Below are positions 32,451 to 43,620 of a DNA stretch of 64,000 bases, piece by piece. The translations under genes and the position numbers were made by a program. The notes under the pieces are model-generated. The model was not told the DNA's origin. It saw nothing but the letters and a program-made list of their open reading frames with translations, and searched no databases. This DNA is from Knufia peltigerae (lineage: Eukaryota > Ascomycota > Eurotiomycetes > Chaetothyriales > Trichomeriaceae), in assembly GCA_030247855.1 (NCBI GenBank), contig JAPDRN010000016.1, forward strand, positions 62,001-126,000, read 5' to 3'. Every line of letters begins with the position of its first letter. Position 1 is the first letter of the stretch.

Positions 32451-35400
32451 ATGGGGGCTTTAACCTGCCAGGTATGTAATCGAACATATTCCAAAACAGA
32501 GCATTTGAAGAGGCACCAACGATCTCGTGAGTCTTTTAATATTTCGAATTGTCAACATTGGTAGATGTAACAGAGATATCAGATACAAAAGAGCGTCCGT
32601 ACCAATGCCCTATATGTAAGAAGCAGTTCTCACGAAGGTAAGCACGTTTCTCCGACCAGTTAGAGCGATTGTTTAACTATATCTCCCACAGTGATGTGCA
32701 GCGTCGACATGAGAAGAACCATGACAGACCACAAGATGTCACTGCAATATCTACGAAGCGGCCAAGAAAACGAAACAAAGACAAGGTCCGGCAGACCACC
32801 ACGTCGATTGAAAGAAACGTCTCTCTACATGATGAGCCTGTCGGCCAACCAACAAAAGAAATTTCTTCGAATTACTACATTGAAGACTTCACAGCACAAT
32901 CAGTGTTCACGTCTGACAAACTGAACGAGTCAAACCATACTCCAAATGTCATAACAACATTGATGGACTCATGTTTAGGTTACAGAGGCATGGATGACAT
33001 ACAGGACTACACCAGCACAAAATCCACTGGTATTGACCAGGCAACCGGGGGAAAAATGCCCAGTGATGGTGCTGTGCCCACAGGAGCCGCAATCTCAGTA
33101 TCACAGTACATGGCTGCCTCACCACCTCCCACGGCCGATCTCATCCTGCTGCATTGTCCGACCGAAAACAACAAAGACACAGAACCAGTTCAAAATATCG
33201 AGACTCGAAACTTGTCAAGCCCATTGGATGACTGGAGTCATCCAATGGGCTTGTCTCTGGAATCATCAGATCTCTGGGCGCTCACTTATGACAATGCTCT
33301 ATTTGCAACTCCCCTAATAGACCCCTTGAATGTCGCATTTCAAGACACGTGGGCTGTTGGCTCGAGCATTGAAGATCCCCCGTTAAGAGAAGACTCGACA
33401 ACCGATATGCTATTGAGCTTTAAGCCAAGCTCTCGATTTGAAGATCTCATTTCGCAGAAGCGATTTGGAAAAATTCAGAAGCTATGGCAGTCACGATCGA
33501 GCAGAGCGAGCCGTCTTATGCCTGATCTATGGCACAATTTGCTATCATCTAAACGCGCAAATATATATTGCAAACCCAGAAATGAGGCTCTAGGAGTCGA
33601 CGCTGCACATCAAAGAGTTTCAAGATGGGGATTCGACGATGAATGCCGCCAACAGATGCAGCTTACACTCAATAGTCTCCTTCATACCGGTGATGCTTTC
33701 TCACCTCAATCTTTGGAATCATACGACTTTGAACGCCGGTCTCGATTAAGCGGTACCTCAAGCTACAATGTTAATGAAGTCACCCTTCCATCTACAGAGA
33801 CATGCCAGGTCGCTTTGGAGATATACTTCCATCAATTCCATCCAATGTTACCTGTCATTCATATTCCAACCTTTTCGGCCAAAGATGCACCTTTCCCCAT
33901 GCTCTTTGTTCTTTGTCTCCTCGGCTTCAGTATCCTGGGAACACCGAGTGCGACGCAACTTGTCCACAACACATTTCCGGTGAGTTCAACACTCGCTTTA
34001 TACACGATAACAAACAGCTGACTGACACTTACCGCAGACGGTTGTTCAAATCGTTTCTGCTGAGTTGCAATCCAGTGCTTCTGGCAAAGGGTCTGTTACT
34101 GACCAACTGACTACGCTTGTCACTGCGCTTCTGACATTGTCCATCGCCTCGATCACAGGAGTAAGCCATTTGTTACCTCCGATGTCATTTGAAACTCTAC
34201 TGATGGCCTGTATAGCAGGATTCGCGACGTATGGCACAAGCAGAGATGCTTTACGTGAGCCTGATATCAGTAAGTCCTGATCAGTACACACATTCAGTCG
34301 TCCGCTTCTGACCATGTAACAGATGGCACAATGGCATGGACTATTCTCCCTGAGTCGAACTCTCTCTGATTTGGAGAAGACATCAGATGAGAGCGCTGAT
34401 GAACAAAAAAGGTGGCACGCTTGGAGTAAGATCGAATGTGTCAAGAGGTAGGTCACGAGCCGCCGCTACTTGTCTTCTTCTGATCATAGGTACAGATTGA
34501 TCCATGGCCTTGTGGAAATCGATAACTGGTTTGCGAGTTACTTCTCAACAACTCCTATGATCCGCTCCGAAACCCTCCGGATGATTCCTCCAGGAGATAA
34601 TAAGCTGTTTCACGCCAACACCGCTTCAGTCTGGGCTCAACTTGTACGAAATACTGGACACCAACTCACGGTATCCCGCGTAATTACCACAGACTTTCCG
34701 CTGGATCATCTCACTTCCGCAATCCTGCCTACTTATTTGGCAATGACCCGGCATCAGATCTACGAGACTAATCACCGACTACTCTTGTCCAGCGACGATA
34801 TTGGTACCCTCCCAGCTCTTGAGCCATGGAGGCTGTACACGCAAAGTCCTTGTGATTCATCTCTGTTTTCTCGCATTGGCAAACTTCCAGAAACAAATGC
34901 TACTCCGTTGAGGAAGGGAGATATCAACGCTGTGATTTCATGGCATATGTCCTGCATGATGCTAACAGCGAATATGCAACTCTTTGAACAGGCTGCGGGC
35001 CAATCTGGAAGTGCAGCAGTACCACTTGCACTGAATTACATCACAACCTGGGCCAGCACGTCCACAGCCAGACGAGCCGTTCTTCATTCCGCGCAGGTCT
35101 TCAAATTGCTCTTCCATAGAAGGGTTTCAGATGTGATCCATGTTCATACTGTGGCTGCTCTCTTCAGATCTGCGTTAGTCATGAGCTTCTATTTGCTGAC
35201 AGCTCCTACGATTCCCCAGCTCTCCGCAAACACTCCGTTGGAGCTGTTTGATGAGGTCGACTGGGAAGGCGTCGGATTTTGCGGCATGCAAGAATCAAGT
35301 GAGACACGACAACTCTCTGCTGGTGCTGCTGAGATGGAATCTAGCCCCATGCGATTCATCAAGGAAGGAGGTTCTTTCAGTATCACTGGAGTTGTTCATC

Positions 35401-35552
35401 CTCACGGTTATTCTTCTTGTGGGAGGGTCTTACTGCATGCTGCTGATTTGATGCAAACTATTGGAAAGTGGAAATCACGAACATTTTCCCACATTCTTCA
35501 CCTTCTGATGGACGATCTAATGGATGTTGATAGCAGCGGGGATAGCGACTAA
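32451..35552 (+). CDS. C2H2 zinc-finger transcription factor with fungal regulatory domain
   Basis: Seven exons (32451-32526, 32574-32637, 32692-33979, 34038-34160, 34216-34269, 34323-34447, 34490-35552) encode 930 residues. Two C2H2 fingers sit at the N-terminus: 'CQVCNRTYSKTEHLKRHQRS' (first) and CPICKKQFSRSDVQRRHEKNH (second, spliced from exons 2-3), followed by a basic 'KRPRKRNKDK'. From about residue 375 ('TCQVALEIYFHQFHPMLPVI') the protein resembles the fungal_trans regulatory region. The reading through 34161-34322 needs two introns around a 54-nt exon ('DSRRMAQAEMLYVSLIS'); the simpler one-intron reading gives a frameshift. The acceptor at 34215/34218 is a TAGCAG tandem. The 34448-34489 intron is only 42 nt. 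A perfect 38-bp palindrome lies in exon 3. It is the likely local regulator of the cluster. Confidence 0.85.
33216..33253. repeat. Perfect 38-bp palindrome inside coding exon
   Basis: Two 18-bp arms, CAAGCCCATTGGATGACT at 33216-33233 and its exact reverse complement at 33236-33253, are separated by only GG. The DNA can form a cruciform and the mRNA a very stable hairpin. It lies in exon 3 of the C2H2 regulator and encodes SSPLDDWSHPMGLS in frame. Confidence 0.9.
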
Positions 35553-35657
35553 GCTGAGCTAATCAGTAGCGATCGCAGAAGTTGTACTGGGCATCTGAAC
35601 AAGATGATAGCTTCTCCTTGAGATACTACTGAAGTTGCCCCGCATAGGATCCATATT

Positions 35658-36337
35658 TTATTGCATATCAGGCTTTCCAGCAGTGCCAGTCCCGCATGTC
35701 AAGTCTCCTTTCCCGTTCTCTAGATCTACGGGGAACGACACATGTTCGTGAATCCATTTCCACTGGCCATCAATCTTTCTCAGCAGACTTGTCATCCGGA
35801 AAGTGAAAGAGAACTCTTTGCCATCAGTGCCGGTGCCCCAATACCGCTGGATCGTTGTTACATAACCAAAATCCTTGGAGACAGCCGTGATCTCCATATC
35901 TTTGATGGCAAGGTGTGAATCATCGTAGTATACATCTATGCTATCGTAATGCGGGCCAAACCCTCGCCGTGGGATTTGTTTCATCAGGTCGAAGAATCTC
36001 GTTTCTGGTATGTCATAAAATGATTTTGCTCGTTCTTTGTTTCCAAAATCCGTGTGGTTGAAACGAATCCATTCTTTGTAATGCTCAAGGATCTCTTGCT
36101 CTTCAGTGGCGAGTACTGAGTCGTGAAACTGAATGTCAATGTGTGATATTAGTATCGTTGGATATGTAATATGACCCCAAAACAAGTGAATATACGTACT
36201 TTACTTGGAGGCATTTCAAGTTTGTCGTGTAAGTCTTTGACGGTCGTGAGACTCGTCTGCAAATGTTAGCCTCTTCTGTCAATGGAGCATTCCAATATCA
36301 CCTCGTCCAGCCAAACTTCTTTGCCCCGACTAGCCAT
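35658..36337 (-). CDS. SnoaL/NTF2-like protein
   Basis: Three exons on the minus strand (36337-36302, 36256-36200, 36128-35658) encode 187 residues. The small first exon supplies MASRGKEVWLDE and the second TSLTTVKDLHDKLEMPPSK; both join in frame to the main exon. The rest has the cone-shaped NTF2-like pattern: a helical start ('EEQEILEHYKEWIRFNHTDF'), then strands 'IDVYYDDSHLAIKDMEITAV', 'GYVTTIQRYWGTGTDGKEFS', 'FTFRMTSLLRKIDGQWKWIH'. The last is typical of SnoaL_3 proteins. Such proteins act as cyclases, isomerases, hydroxylase partners or binding proteins; the reaction is not readable here. It is convergent with the C2H2 regulator and within the monooxygenase cluster. Confidence 0.8.
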
Positions 36338-36805
36338 GACTTGTATTCACGAACTAGGGCTTGGAATGCAGATAGTGAAAGACAGTCAGAACACAATATG
36401 GTTATTTCTGCAATCTGTAAACGAAAAGCCTGATCCATTGTCTTTCCAGGTTGTGATACTATGTCCCAACGATAAATAGATACTAGAATGATGTCCCCCA
36501 CATTAGTGCATTCTGATGTGTTCGGCTTGAGCCCGAGCGACCTGGGCTGTTTTTGGGCGTTGGCCGCCGATCCTCCACCTCCCGCAGCTTAGGCCGCGTG
36601 CTGCCACATCTATAGCCTCCACTGCACTCTCTCATCTCTTTGAGTGGAATTCCTAGGCTATAGTGCATCTAAAGTCATGCCTCGTTATTTTCTCAACAGA
36701 GTACTATGCCAAGGTGGCGAATAGCTTTGGCCCGGCTTGCTGCAGGGACATCAATCATATGCCTTTGCTCAGCGTCAGGTATATGACACAGTTCCCACGG
36801 GAGTA
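36338..36805. other. Intergenic between SnoaL-like and NmrA-like genes
   Basis: 468 bp; the promoter of the SnoaL-like gene (minus) and the 3' flank of the NmrA-like gene (minus). GC-rich at about 36540-36610. An open frame at 36298-36501 is a shadow overlapping exon 1 of the SnoaL-like gene. Confidence 0.45.
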
Positions 36806-37945
36806 TCAAGATCTTAGCACACTTGACCAGTCTTGCTCTCGGATCCATTTTTCTACTGATGGTAGATGAGGGTGAGACTTTAACTGTGGCGGTTGACCTG
36901 TCAATGCTGAATATTTCTCTGGACAAAGAGCAGATTGACTCACAGCTGAAGGTTGCATCAATTCCGGATCCTCCCTTAACTTGTATCCAAACTCCGTCAT
37001 GTTAGCCATTCCCTGCGCCAGCATCTCTCTGACGTCCGGCTCCAAGTCTCCCGGCGTGCCCTTTAATATCTCTTCGATGGGCAATGTGACAACTTGTGCT
37101 TGGACATCCAGAACCCTGCTCCAGGTCTTGACGAAGTCTCCAAATGTCATCCAGGCTCGATAGCCCATCAATTTGGTTCCCGCAGGTTCCCCCAACAATG
37201 ATTTCACGAGAGGGCCCGTATCTTCGTCAGCTGCTATGAAAGGAAGACTAGTCTCGGCAGTGAACTGGTTGATGAAACTGAAGCTTCCATCTGCTTGCTA
37301 TTGACAGAGGATGAAGTCAGCGTTTCTGTGACAAACGTGCATATTACAAGCAGTATGAATAATAACCTTTTTGGGCATCTCGGTTGAGAGCTCTGCAAAG
37401 TTCGAGAGGTAGACACCGATCTGGATCGTATTCGTCTTATTCCAAAGTTGAGGATACTTTCGTCTGCCATATTGCTCTGCATGGGCTTTGCTATCAGCAT
37501 GATATGCTCTCGTATACTTTCCTTCGCTATGCTCGGCAACATCGGCTATTGTCGAGAAGATCAAACGTTCCAAGCCACTAACTTTGGCTGCTGCATCAAA
37601 TATGTTCTTGCCTTGCTGCAACTCGTACTCATAAGCCCACTTGCTCAGACATTGTCCTGGTTTGACGTTTTTTGTAAGTTCTGGGTCGCTCAGAGGTCTC
37701 CAGAAATCGGTGACTCCATAGATCACAGTCGCCCCTTTGAAGGCAAGATCAAGGGACTCTGGATCATTCAGGTCCGCTTCGACCATCTCTACACCGCGAA
37801 GGGAAAGACTTTTTGACCTTGAAGATGACTTATTGCGAGTGAGACCTCTAATTCTCCATGAAGGATCACCACTGAAAGCGTCCACAACAGAACCTCCTTG
37901 CGTCCCTGTGGCACCCACTACCACGAGCAATTGCTTTGTATCCAT
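36806..37945 (-). CDS. NmrA-like NAD(P)-binding protein
   Basis: Three exons on the minus strand (37945-37367, 37297-36944, 36883-36806) encode 336 residues. It is a Rossmann-fold protein of the NmrA-like/atypical SDR group, with the nucleotide loop GATGTQG in 'LVVVGATGTQGGSVVDAF' at about residues 10-16. The Asn/Asp-rich second strand is 'VEMVEADLNDPESLDLAF', and 'LERLIFSTIADV' follows the pattern of the family. No catalytic YxxxK is evident, so it may be a redox sensor or a reductase. Intron 1 is 69 nt. Intron 2 (36943-36884, 60 nt) has good splice signals but contains no stop and is a multiple of three, so a 356-residue form is possible. It is divergent from monooxygenase 2 across 352 bp. 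Confidence 0.85.
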
Positions 37946-38297
37946 CCTCAGTAAGGTGACCCTTCGAGATTTGCTGTTGCTGTAGGCGAAAAGTTGCGCA
38001 CGATTTGGTATAGGTCGAAAGGAACCTGTTGAGACAACAGCACTATATGTTCCACTGGGGAAGCACGTCGTGCATTTGTTCGGTACTTAGGGGTCAAAAT
38101 CTCCACACCCCACCTGCAATTCCTCCAACTGCCAGACACTCCCACATGATTCTATACTTCTACGAATGGCTCATTAAAATCCATGACAATAAACACATCT
38201 TTCTCTTGATGAAATAACAGTGCCGACGCCCCAAACGCTGTTGGACTTGGCCTATCTTGACAATCTCATCGCACCTACGTTTGACATTACGCTCAAG
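37946..38297. promoter_or_regulatory. Divergent promoter: NmrA-like / monooxygenase 2
   Basis: 352 bp between two divergent start codons, so a shared control region is likely. I see no clear operator. Confidence 0.5.
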
Positions 38298-39845
38298 ATG
38301 AGCAATCTCAAAAACGCTACTATTGTCGTGGTAGGTGCTGGCTACGGTGGACTCACTACTGCTATTGAGTTACGACGAAAAGGAGCCAGTGTACGGGTAT
38401 ATGAGAGTACGAAGGCGCTCAGTGAACAAGGTTCGGCGCCTGATGCAGGAGATTTCACCTCTTGCGAGAATCCTAAATGACTTTATCCATAGGTGACACC
38501 ATCCAGCTTCCTTCAAATGTGACGAAAATCTTGTCGAAATGGGGAAATGTGCTAGAACAAATCGCTAAAGACTCAGCACGACCAAAATTCCTCGAGTGTC
38601 AAGACTCGCAGGGTCGCATGTTATACAAGCAGCCTTTGCCTCTTGACTACGATGGCTTTCCAATTCTTTACCCAAGCCGTGGGAGAGCACATAAGCTCAT
38701 CTACGACTATGCAGTCTCAATCGGTGTGGATTTTCACTTCGGGGTTCGCGTTACTCAGTTCTTCGAAGACGATAATGAGGCAGGCATCTACGCCAACAGT
38801 GAACGAGTTGTGGCAGATGCGGTGATAGCCGCAGACGGAGTTCACAGTAAAGCCAGGTCTCTCATCATCAAAAACCCAGAAAACTCCAGGTCTAGTGGGT
38901 TTGCAGCGTATCGCTCGTGGTTCCCAGTTGAAGCGTTGCCCAAGGGACCACTTTTGGACGACATCATCCATGCAAAAGAAGATCGCTACTGGGTGTGGAT
39001 TGGTCCAGACGTGCACGCACTTGTCATGACAAACATCAAGATGCAATGGCTAGCATGTTTCTGCACGCACAAGGTAGTTCTCTCACCAAGCATGATCTTC
39101 AGCTACTCTACACTTCAACTTAGATAACCTTGTTGGATACTGATGCGACATTTTCTATAGGACACTTATACCGTCGAAGAATCCTGGAATTTCCCCGGCA
39201 AGAAAAAAGACTTACTACAAGTTGTAGAAGGGTGGGACGAGAAACTGCGTGCAATATTCAACGCAATTCCGGATGACAAGCTTATTGATTGGAAACTGCT
39301 CTGGAGAGATCCTGCATCCAATTGGATTTCTGAGTGCGGACGGATCGCATTGGTAGGAGATGCCGCACATCCCCATTTGCCTAGCTCAGGACAAGGCGCT
39401 GCACAGGCTATCGAGGATGGCGCTGTCATTGGGGCTGTGCTAGATCGAGCGGGCAAGCAGAACATCTCTCTCGGCTTGCATGCCTACGAAAAGATCAGGT
39501 GAGCACTGATAGCGCATTGAATGAAGTCGAAAGTTAACAGGCCTCAGATTTGTTCGAGTTAACCTTACACAACGCATGGGTTGGGAGCTACGTCACTTGT
39601 GGCATAACACAGATTGGAATGCAGTAAAGAAAAATCCGAGTATACTGGAATTCAGGCAGCCGTACTGGCTGTTTGGTGCCGATCCAGAGGCCTATGCTTA
39701 CGAGGTGTATGATGGGGTGGTGGACTGCCTGAAAACTGGGAAAGAGTTTGTGCCAACGAATGTTCCCGAGGGCTATCGCCATAAGCACTGGACAATGGAG
39801 GATATGATGGGTCAAAATGGTGGTGATTTTGTGGTTTATAGCTGA
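38298..39845 (+). CDS. FAD-dependent monooxygenase 2 (salicylate-hydroxylase-like)
   Basis: Four exons (38298-38430, 38493-39073, 39161-39498, 39548-39845) encode 449 residues. It is a class-A flavin monooxygenase with GAGYGG in 'IVVVGAGYGGLTTAIE', 'VIAADGVHSKAR' (DG motif) and 'ALVGDAAHPHLPSSGQGAAQ' (GD motif). It lacks the N-terminal 'PDGVxYPxSSGI' extension of monooxygenases 1 and 3 and has a more diverged substrate-side region, so it is the most distant of the three. It shares the first (phase 1) and last (phase 2) intron positions with monooxygenase 1, but has an additional 87-nt phase 0 intron at 39074-39160. It is divergent from the NmrA-like gene and convergent with the methyltransferase-like gene. 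Confidence 0.92.
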
Positions 39846-40048
39846 TGATTGATGAAGAACTTACTTTATTATCGACATTTATCGGCTTCGAGATATGTCT
39901 TGGATATGTCCACCACTAATTAGACATGTTATCTATTCAAATATATTTCGGGTTATTCGTAATATCACCGTTTGGTAACTTCCAGCTATGAGCACCTCAA
40001 TATTCTATTGGAACAGGTAGTCAATTGATAGTCTCGAATTCTCCTTCA

Positions 40049-41592
40049 TCAGAGCTTTGGACTTGTAGGAAGCTCAAACTCTGCTACGCCTGTAAACATT
40101 CGGAATCTGTGATACTTCACAAATCGCAAGCCCGCGGATTCTCCAATCTTTTTGATCTCGTCGAATGTTCTCTCCTTCCCACTAAACAACTGCTGACCGC
40201 CAAGTTGTTGCATTTGGGTGACCAAAGGCCAGCCTGATTGCTGTTTGGATAAATGCTGTGATGCGGCGTCTCTGGCCGCCACCGCTGTAGTCGTGAGCCG
40301 CGGTATGAATAGCTCATTAACAAAGACTCTTGCCTTTGGATTCTTTCTCAAGGCTGGCTTCAGGTTTGCTAATACTTGGGCAGCAGTAGCATCTTCATAC
40401 TCTCGACTGTGACCGAGAACTCAGCTTACTAAACTTCAAAGAAGATAGAAAAAGTTACTCACATGACACCTCGCAGCCAGTATGCATCAGCTACCGTTTC
40501 CTGTGGGGTAAAGTAGTCGTGGACTTTGAGCGCTATCCCCCCTTTCGAAATCTCATTTTCATACCCTTCGAACGTCTGATTTCGTTAGCAATGAGTTACG
40601 TTCAACTGAAAGGGCAATGACCTTTTGCATGACAGGAATCATGTGCTCCAGCTCTTGGCAGATCACATTGACGGACGGATATGTCTTTTTGACCTCAAGC
40701 ATTACGCTACCAAGACCAGCCCCGACATCACAAATTGTCGCGTAGCTATCCCATGCAAGGTCTGAACGTGTTGCTGCAACCGTGATAGTCGACATCCAAG
40801 GTACACCTACGGTCATATTCGTCATACAAGTAGCGCCTTGTGGAGTAAAGATATGTTCAAGAACCCCTTTTCCAAAGACTTCGGCAAATGCACCATCCTT
40901 GGCTTCAATGCTGTGCATTCGCTTTGGATCCTTCATGACGGTAAGCCAGGCTGGGCCAGCTTTGTAGGCATCATCTGTTCTGTAAAGGTAAAGTCAGTCC
41001 ATCATACGAGTCTATCGGAAGGATGGAACTATACTCACTCAAGCAAACAGCATTCTCGAGCACCGTTCCCACTGATCAACTCCGAGCTGTGCCGATTGTT
41101 GCGGAAAACATCAGGTTTCACCTCAACGAAAATGTGACGATGGGTTAGAAGACGCATAGTACAACCTTCGTAGCTCAGTCAGTGGTGGATGACGTTTATG
41201 ATTGTTCCTCACTTACCAAGTTTATGCTGGTCCGTTTGACAATCTTTGGCGAGATCAGCCAAGGTCCTCTCACCCCGATGCTCTGCAATTTTATCTGCAA
41301 TCTTGAGATCACATGCCACATTCAATGCCACAGCTGCATTGTTCGAAATACTTTCGTACATCAATTTCAGCTTTGTTGGCATCAGCAAAGAGATAAGCTG
41401 CTCGCAATCAGCCAGCAATGCCTGACATGCTTCCCAGGGTTCTCGAGGAAGTAGCTCCTCATCGTACTTCCAAGCATCTGGCTCGTATAGAGATGGCGGA
41501 TCATCCACAAGGAACTCCTCCAAACGCTTTCCTTGAGCAGCAATATCGTTGAGCAGACTTGCTAGTAGGGACATTTTGGTAGGAACGGACAT
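40049..41592 (-). CDS. O-methyltransferase-fold protein (COMT-like)
   Basis: Five exons on the minus strand (41592-41217, 41165-41039, 40979-40622, 40575-40463, 40406-40049) encode 443 residues (437 if the ATG at 41574 is used). Introns are GT-AG, 46-59 nt. The N-terminal dimerisation/winged-helix part (to about 165) is followed by the SAM-binding motif I DVGAGLG at 252-258 ('ICDVGAGLGSVMLEV') and 'CQELEHMIPVMQK'. In COMT-type enzymes the catalytic base is the His of 'HDW'. At the matching place this protein reads 'WLRGVIREYEDATAAQVL', i.e. Arg instead of His. So it may not methylate, or may use another base; OMT-fold proteins with non-methylating roles are known (LepI). It is divergent from monooxygenase 3. 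Confidence 0.88.
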
Positions 41593-42148
41593 CGATATCA
41601 CACCGGTAACTCCTCCCTGATGTGCACCGCCTTGGGTTATTTGCCAACTCTCGTGCCTAGGTGACTTCTCCACGCCAGCCGCTGCTACTGCGAGGTGAAT
41701 AGGCTAAGCAATTTCGATCATCTGGAATCATTGAAGACAGTCCTATCCATGCTTGGTCGATGGACGTACGGCAAAACTTCTGTGAGCGGGTGGCGTCGCC
41801 CGTGAGCTTCCTCCAAAATCCTCGGACTGGAGCCGACACATTTCCCCAACCTTCGGAGTGGGTCCCGGGCGCCGAGATTCTAACCCCAGATCTACCGGTG
41901 TGGGTCCCACGACCATTGTTGATTCTCCCGGAGTGCAACACCGTGGAGGAATATCGGCTTTCTGGTGACATAGTACCCTCCACTTGCAGTTCAGATATCC
42001 CATATGGTCACTATCAGCCGGCTTAATGACCATGTCGGATGTACCTCGCTTTATTGTACTTGGATCTGGGGTACTTTGCCTAGAACGCCATTTCATTCGT
42101 CCCTTCTTCGAACTGAAAACAACGTTCCAAATTTGATCTGAGCGGATC
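41593..42148. promoter_or_regulatory. Divergent promoter: OMT-like / monooxygenase 3
   Basis: 556 bp between divergent starts. It contains a perfect palindrome GTGGGTCCCAC at 41900-41910 and a near copy GTGGGTCCCGG at 41859-41869, plus CGG...CCG pairs such as CGG-N7-CCG in 'CGGACTGGAGCCG' (about 41823-41835) of the kind Zn2Cys6 proteins bind. An adjacent Zn2Cys6 gene starts at 43936. Binding is not shown. Confidence 0.5.
41900..41910. promoter_or_regulatory. Candidate operator palindrome
   Basis: GTGGG-T-CCCAC is a perfect inverted repeat with one central base. A one-sided copy (GTGGGTCCCGG) lies 41 bp to the left. It is placed in the middle of the divergent promoter, as expected for a dimeric regulator site; this is inference from layout only. 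Confidence 0.35.
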
Positions 42149-43620
42149 ATGTCACAGACGTCCAACTCAAGGCGAGGTGTAGGACAAGACGGCGTTGCAT
42201 ACCCCAATTCAAGCGGGATCAGAGTCATCATCGTCGGACTTGGGTATTCGGGAGCTGCTGCTGCCATTGAGTGCCATCGCAAAGGCCACAGTGTTGTTGT
42301 GTACGAGCAATGGCCGGGAATTTCTCAACTGGGCGACATCATTGGTATCAGTGGTAATGCCGCTCAAATTGTCGCGAAATGGGGCAACGGCAGCGTCCAT
42401 CGCAGGCTCGAGCCGTTACTCTCGTACTGGGAGGCGAATAACATCAGAAGATTTGACACAGGAGAGATCCTATATCCTCAGCCAATGGTCGGCTACAATG
42501 CTGGCTCCGGATATACTGCACCACGGGGCCCAATGGCCATCATTCTGTCGAATCATCTCCGAGACCTTGGTGTTCCCGTCCACTTTGGCAAACGCATCAG
42601 AGATTTCTTCGAAACGGAGGAAGAGGCTGGAATCATTGTCGATGGAGAAAAGGTTACAGCTGACTGTATCATAGCCTGCGACGGCGTTCACTCCAAAGCT
42701 CGCACATTTGTCGTCGGCATTGACGATCGGCCGTACCCAACCGGTTATGCGACATACCGCGCGTGGTTCGACGCAGCTGAGGCAAAGAAAAATCCTAAGT
42801 TGGCGTGGATGTTTGAAGGAAAATCTGATAAGATGGAGACATATATTGGACAAGACATGCATTGCATCCTGGGAACTTGTTCTGGAATGAGCGGGGTTGT
42901 ATGGAACATCACACACAAAGATATCTACAATAATGTTGAAGAGGAATGGTCTTTTCCCGGCAAACATGAAGATGTTCTGGAGTACATCAAGGGTTGGAAT
43001 GACCGGATTCATGATGTTGTCATGGCCACACCAAAGGCACAACTTGTCGACTACAAACTCTGTTGGCGCGATCCTCTCCCTACATGGGTGTCCAAGCATG
43101 CTAGGATCATCCTTATCGGCGACTCTGCACATCCATTCCTGCCCACGTCTGCGCAGGGTGCGGGGCAGGCCATTGAGGATGGCGCCACAATTGCAATCTG
43201 CCTAGAGCTTGCAGGTAAAGACAAAGTACCTCTTGGCCTTCGCACATGCGAAAGACTGAGGTGAGTAAACAGTCCCGCGGTCTCTTCTGTTACTGACCTC
43301 GCTCCAGGTATGCTCGTGCCTCTTTAGCACAACAGATTGGTAAAGAAACAAGGGATATCTGGCATAAGACCGACTTCGAGCAGGTCAAGAAAAACCCACA
43401 GTCTCTATCAATGCCTCTGCCACAATGGTTATTCGGACATGATCCTCAAAAATATGCATATGATGAATTTAGTACCGCAGCGACGTCCATCGAGCAGGGC
43501 ACAGAGTATGAGCCGAAGAATATTCCTCCCCCAGGACAGAACCATCGGGTGTATGACTTCAAGGCCGAGGATGCGAGCCCATGGGTTAGAGGAGAAGTTG
43601 CACCACGGGCCAGGTTGTAG
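42149..43620 (+). CDS. FAD-dependent monooxygenase 3 (salicylate-hydroxylase-like)
   Basis: Two exons (42149-43260, 43308-43620) encode 474 residues. It is a class-A flavin monooxygenase closely related to monooxygenase 1: the same N-terminal 'DGVAYPNSSGIRVIIVGLGY', the same 'ECHRKGHSVVVYEQ', 'ADCIIACDGVHSKAR' (DG motif) and 'ILIGDSAHPFLPTSAQGAGQ' (GD motif with Ser for the first Ala). The final phase 2 intron is shared by all three paralogs. The first phase 1 intron, present in the other two at the 'LG|D' position, is absent: 'SQLGDIIG' is read through. It is divergent from the methyltransferase-like gene and followed by a Zn2Cys6 regulator on the same strand. It likely hydroxylates a ring compound; the substrate is unknown. 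Confidence 0.93.

Noticed and set aside
34260..34330. Apparent frameshift in the C2H2 regulator
   Set aside because: Resolved by a small exon at 34216-34269 between two well-formed introns.
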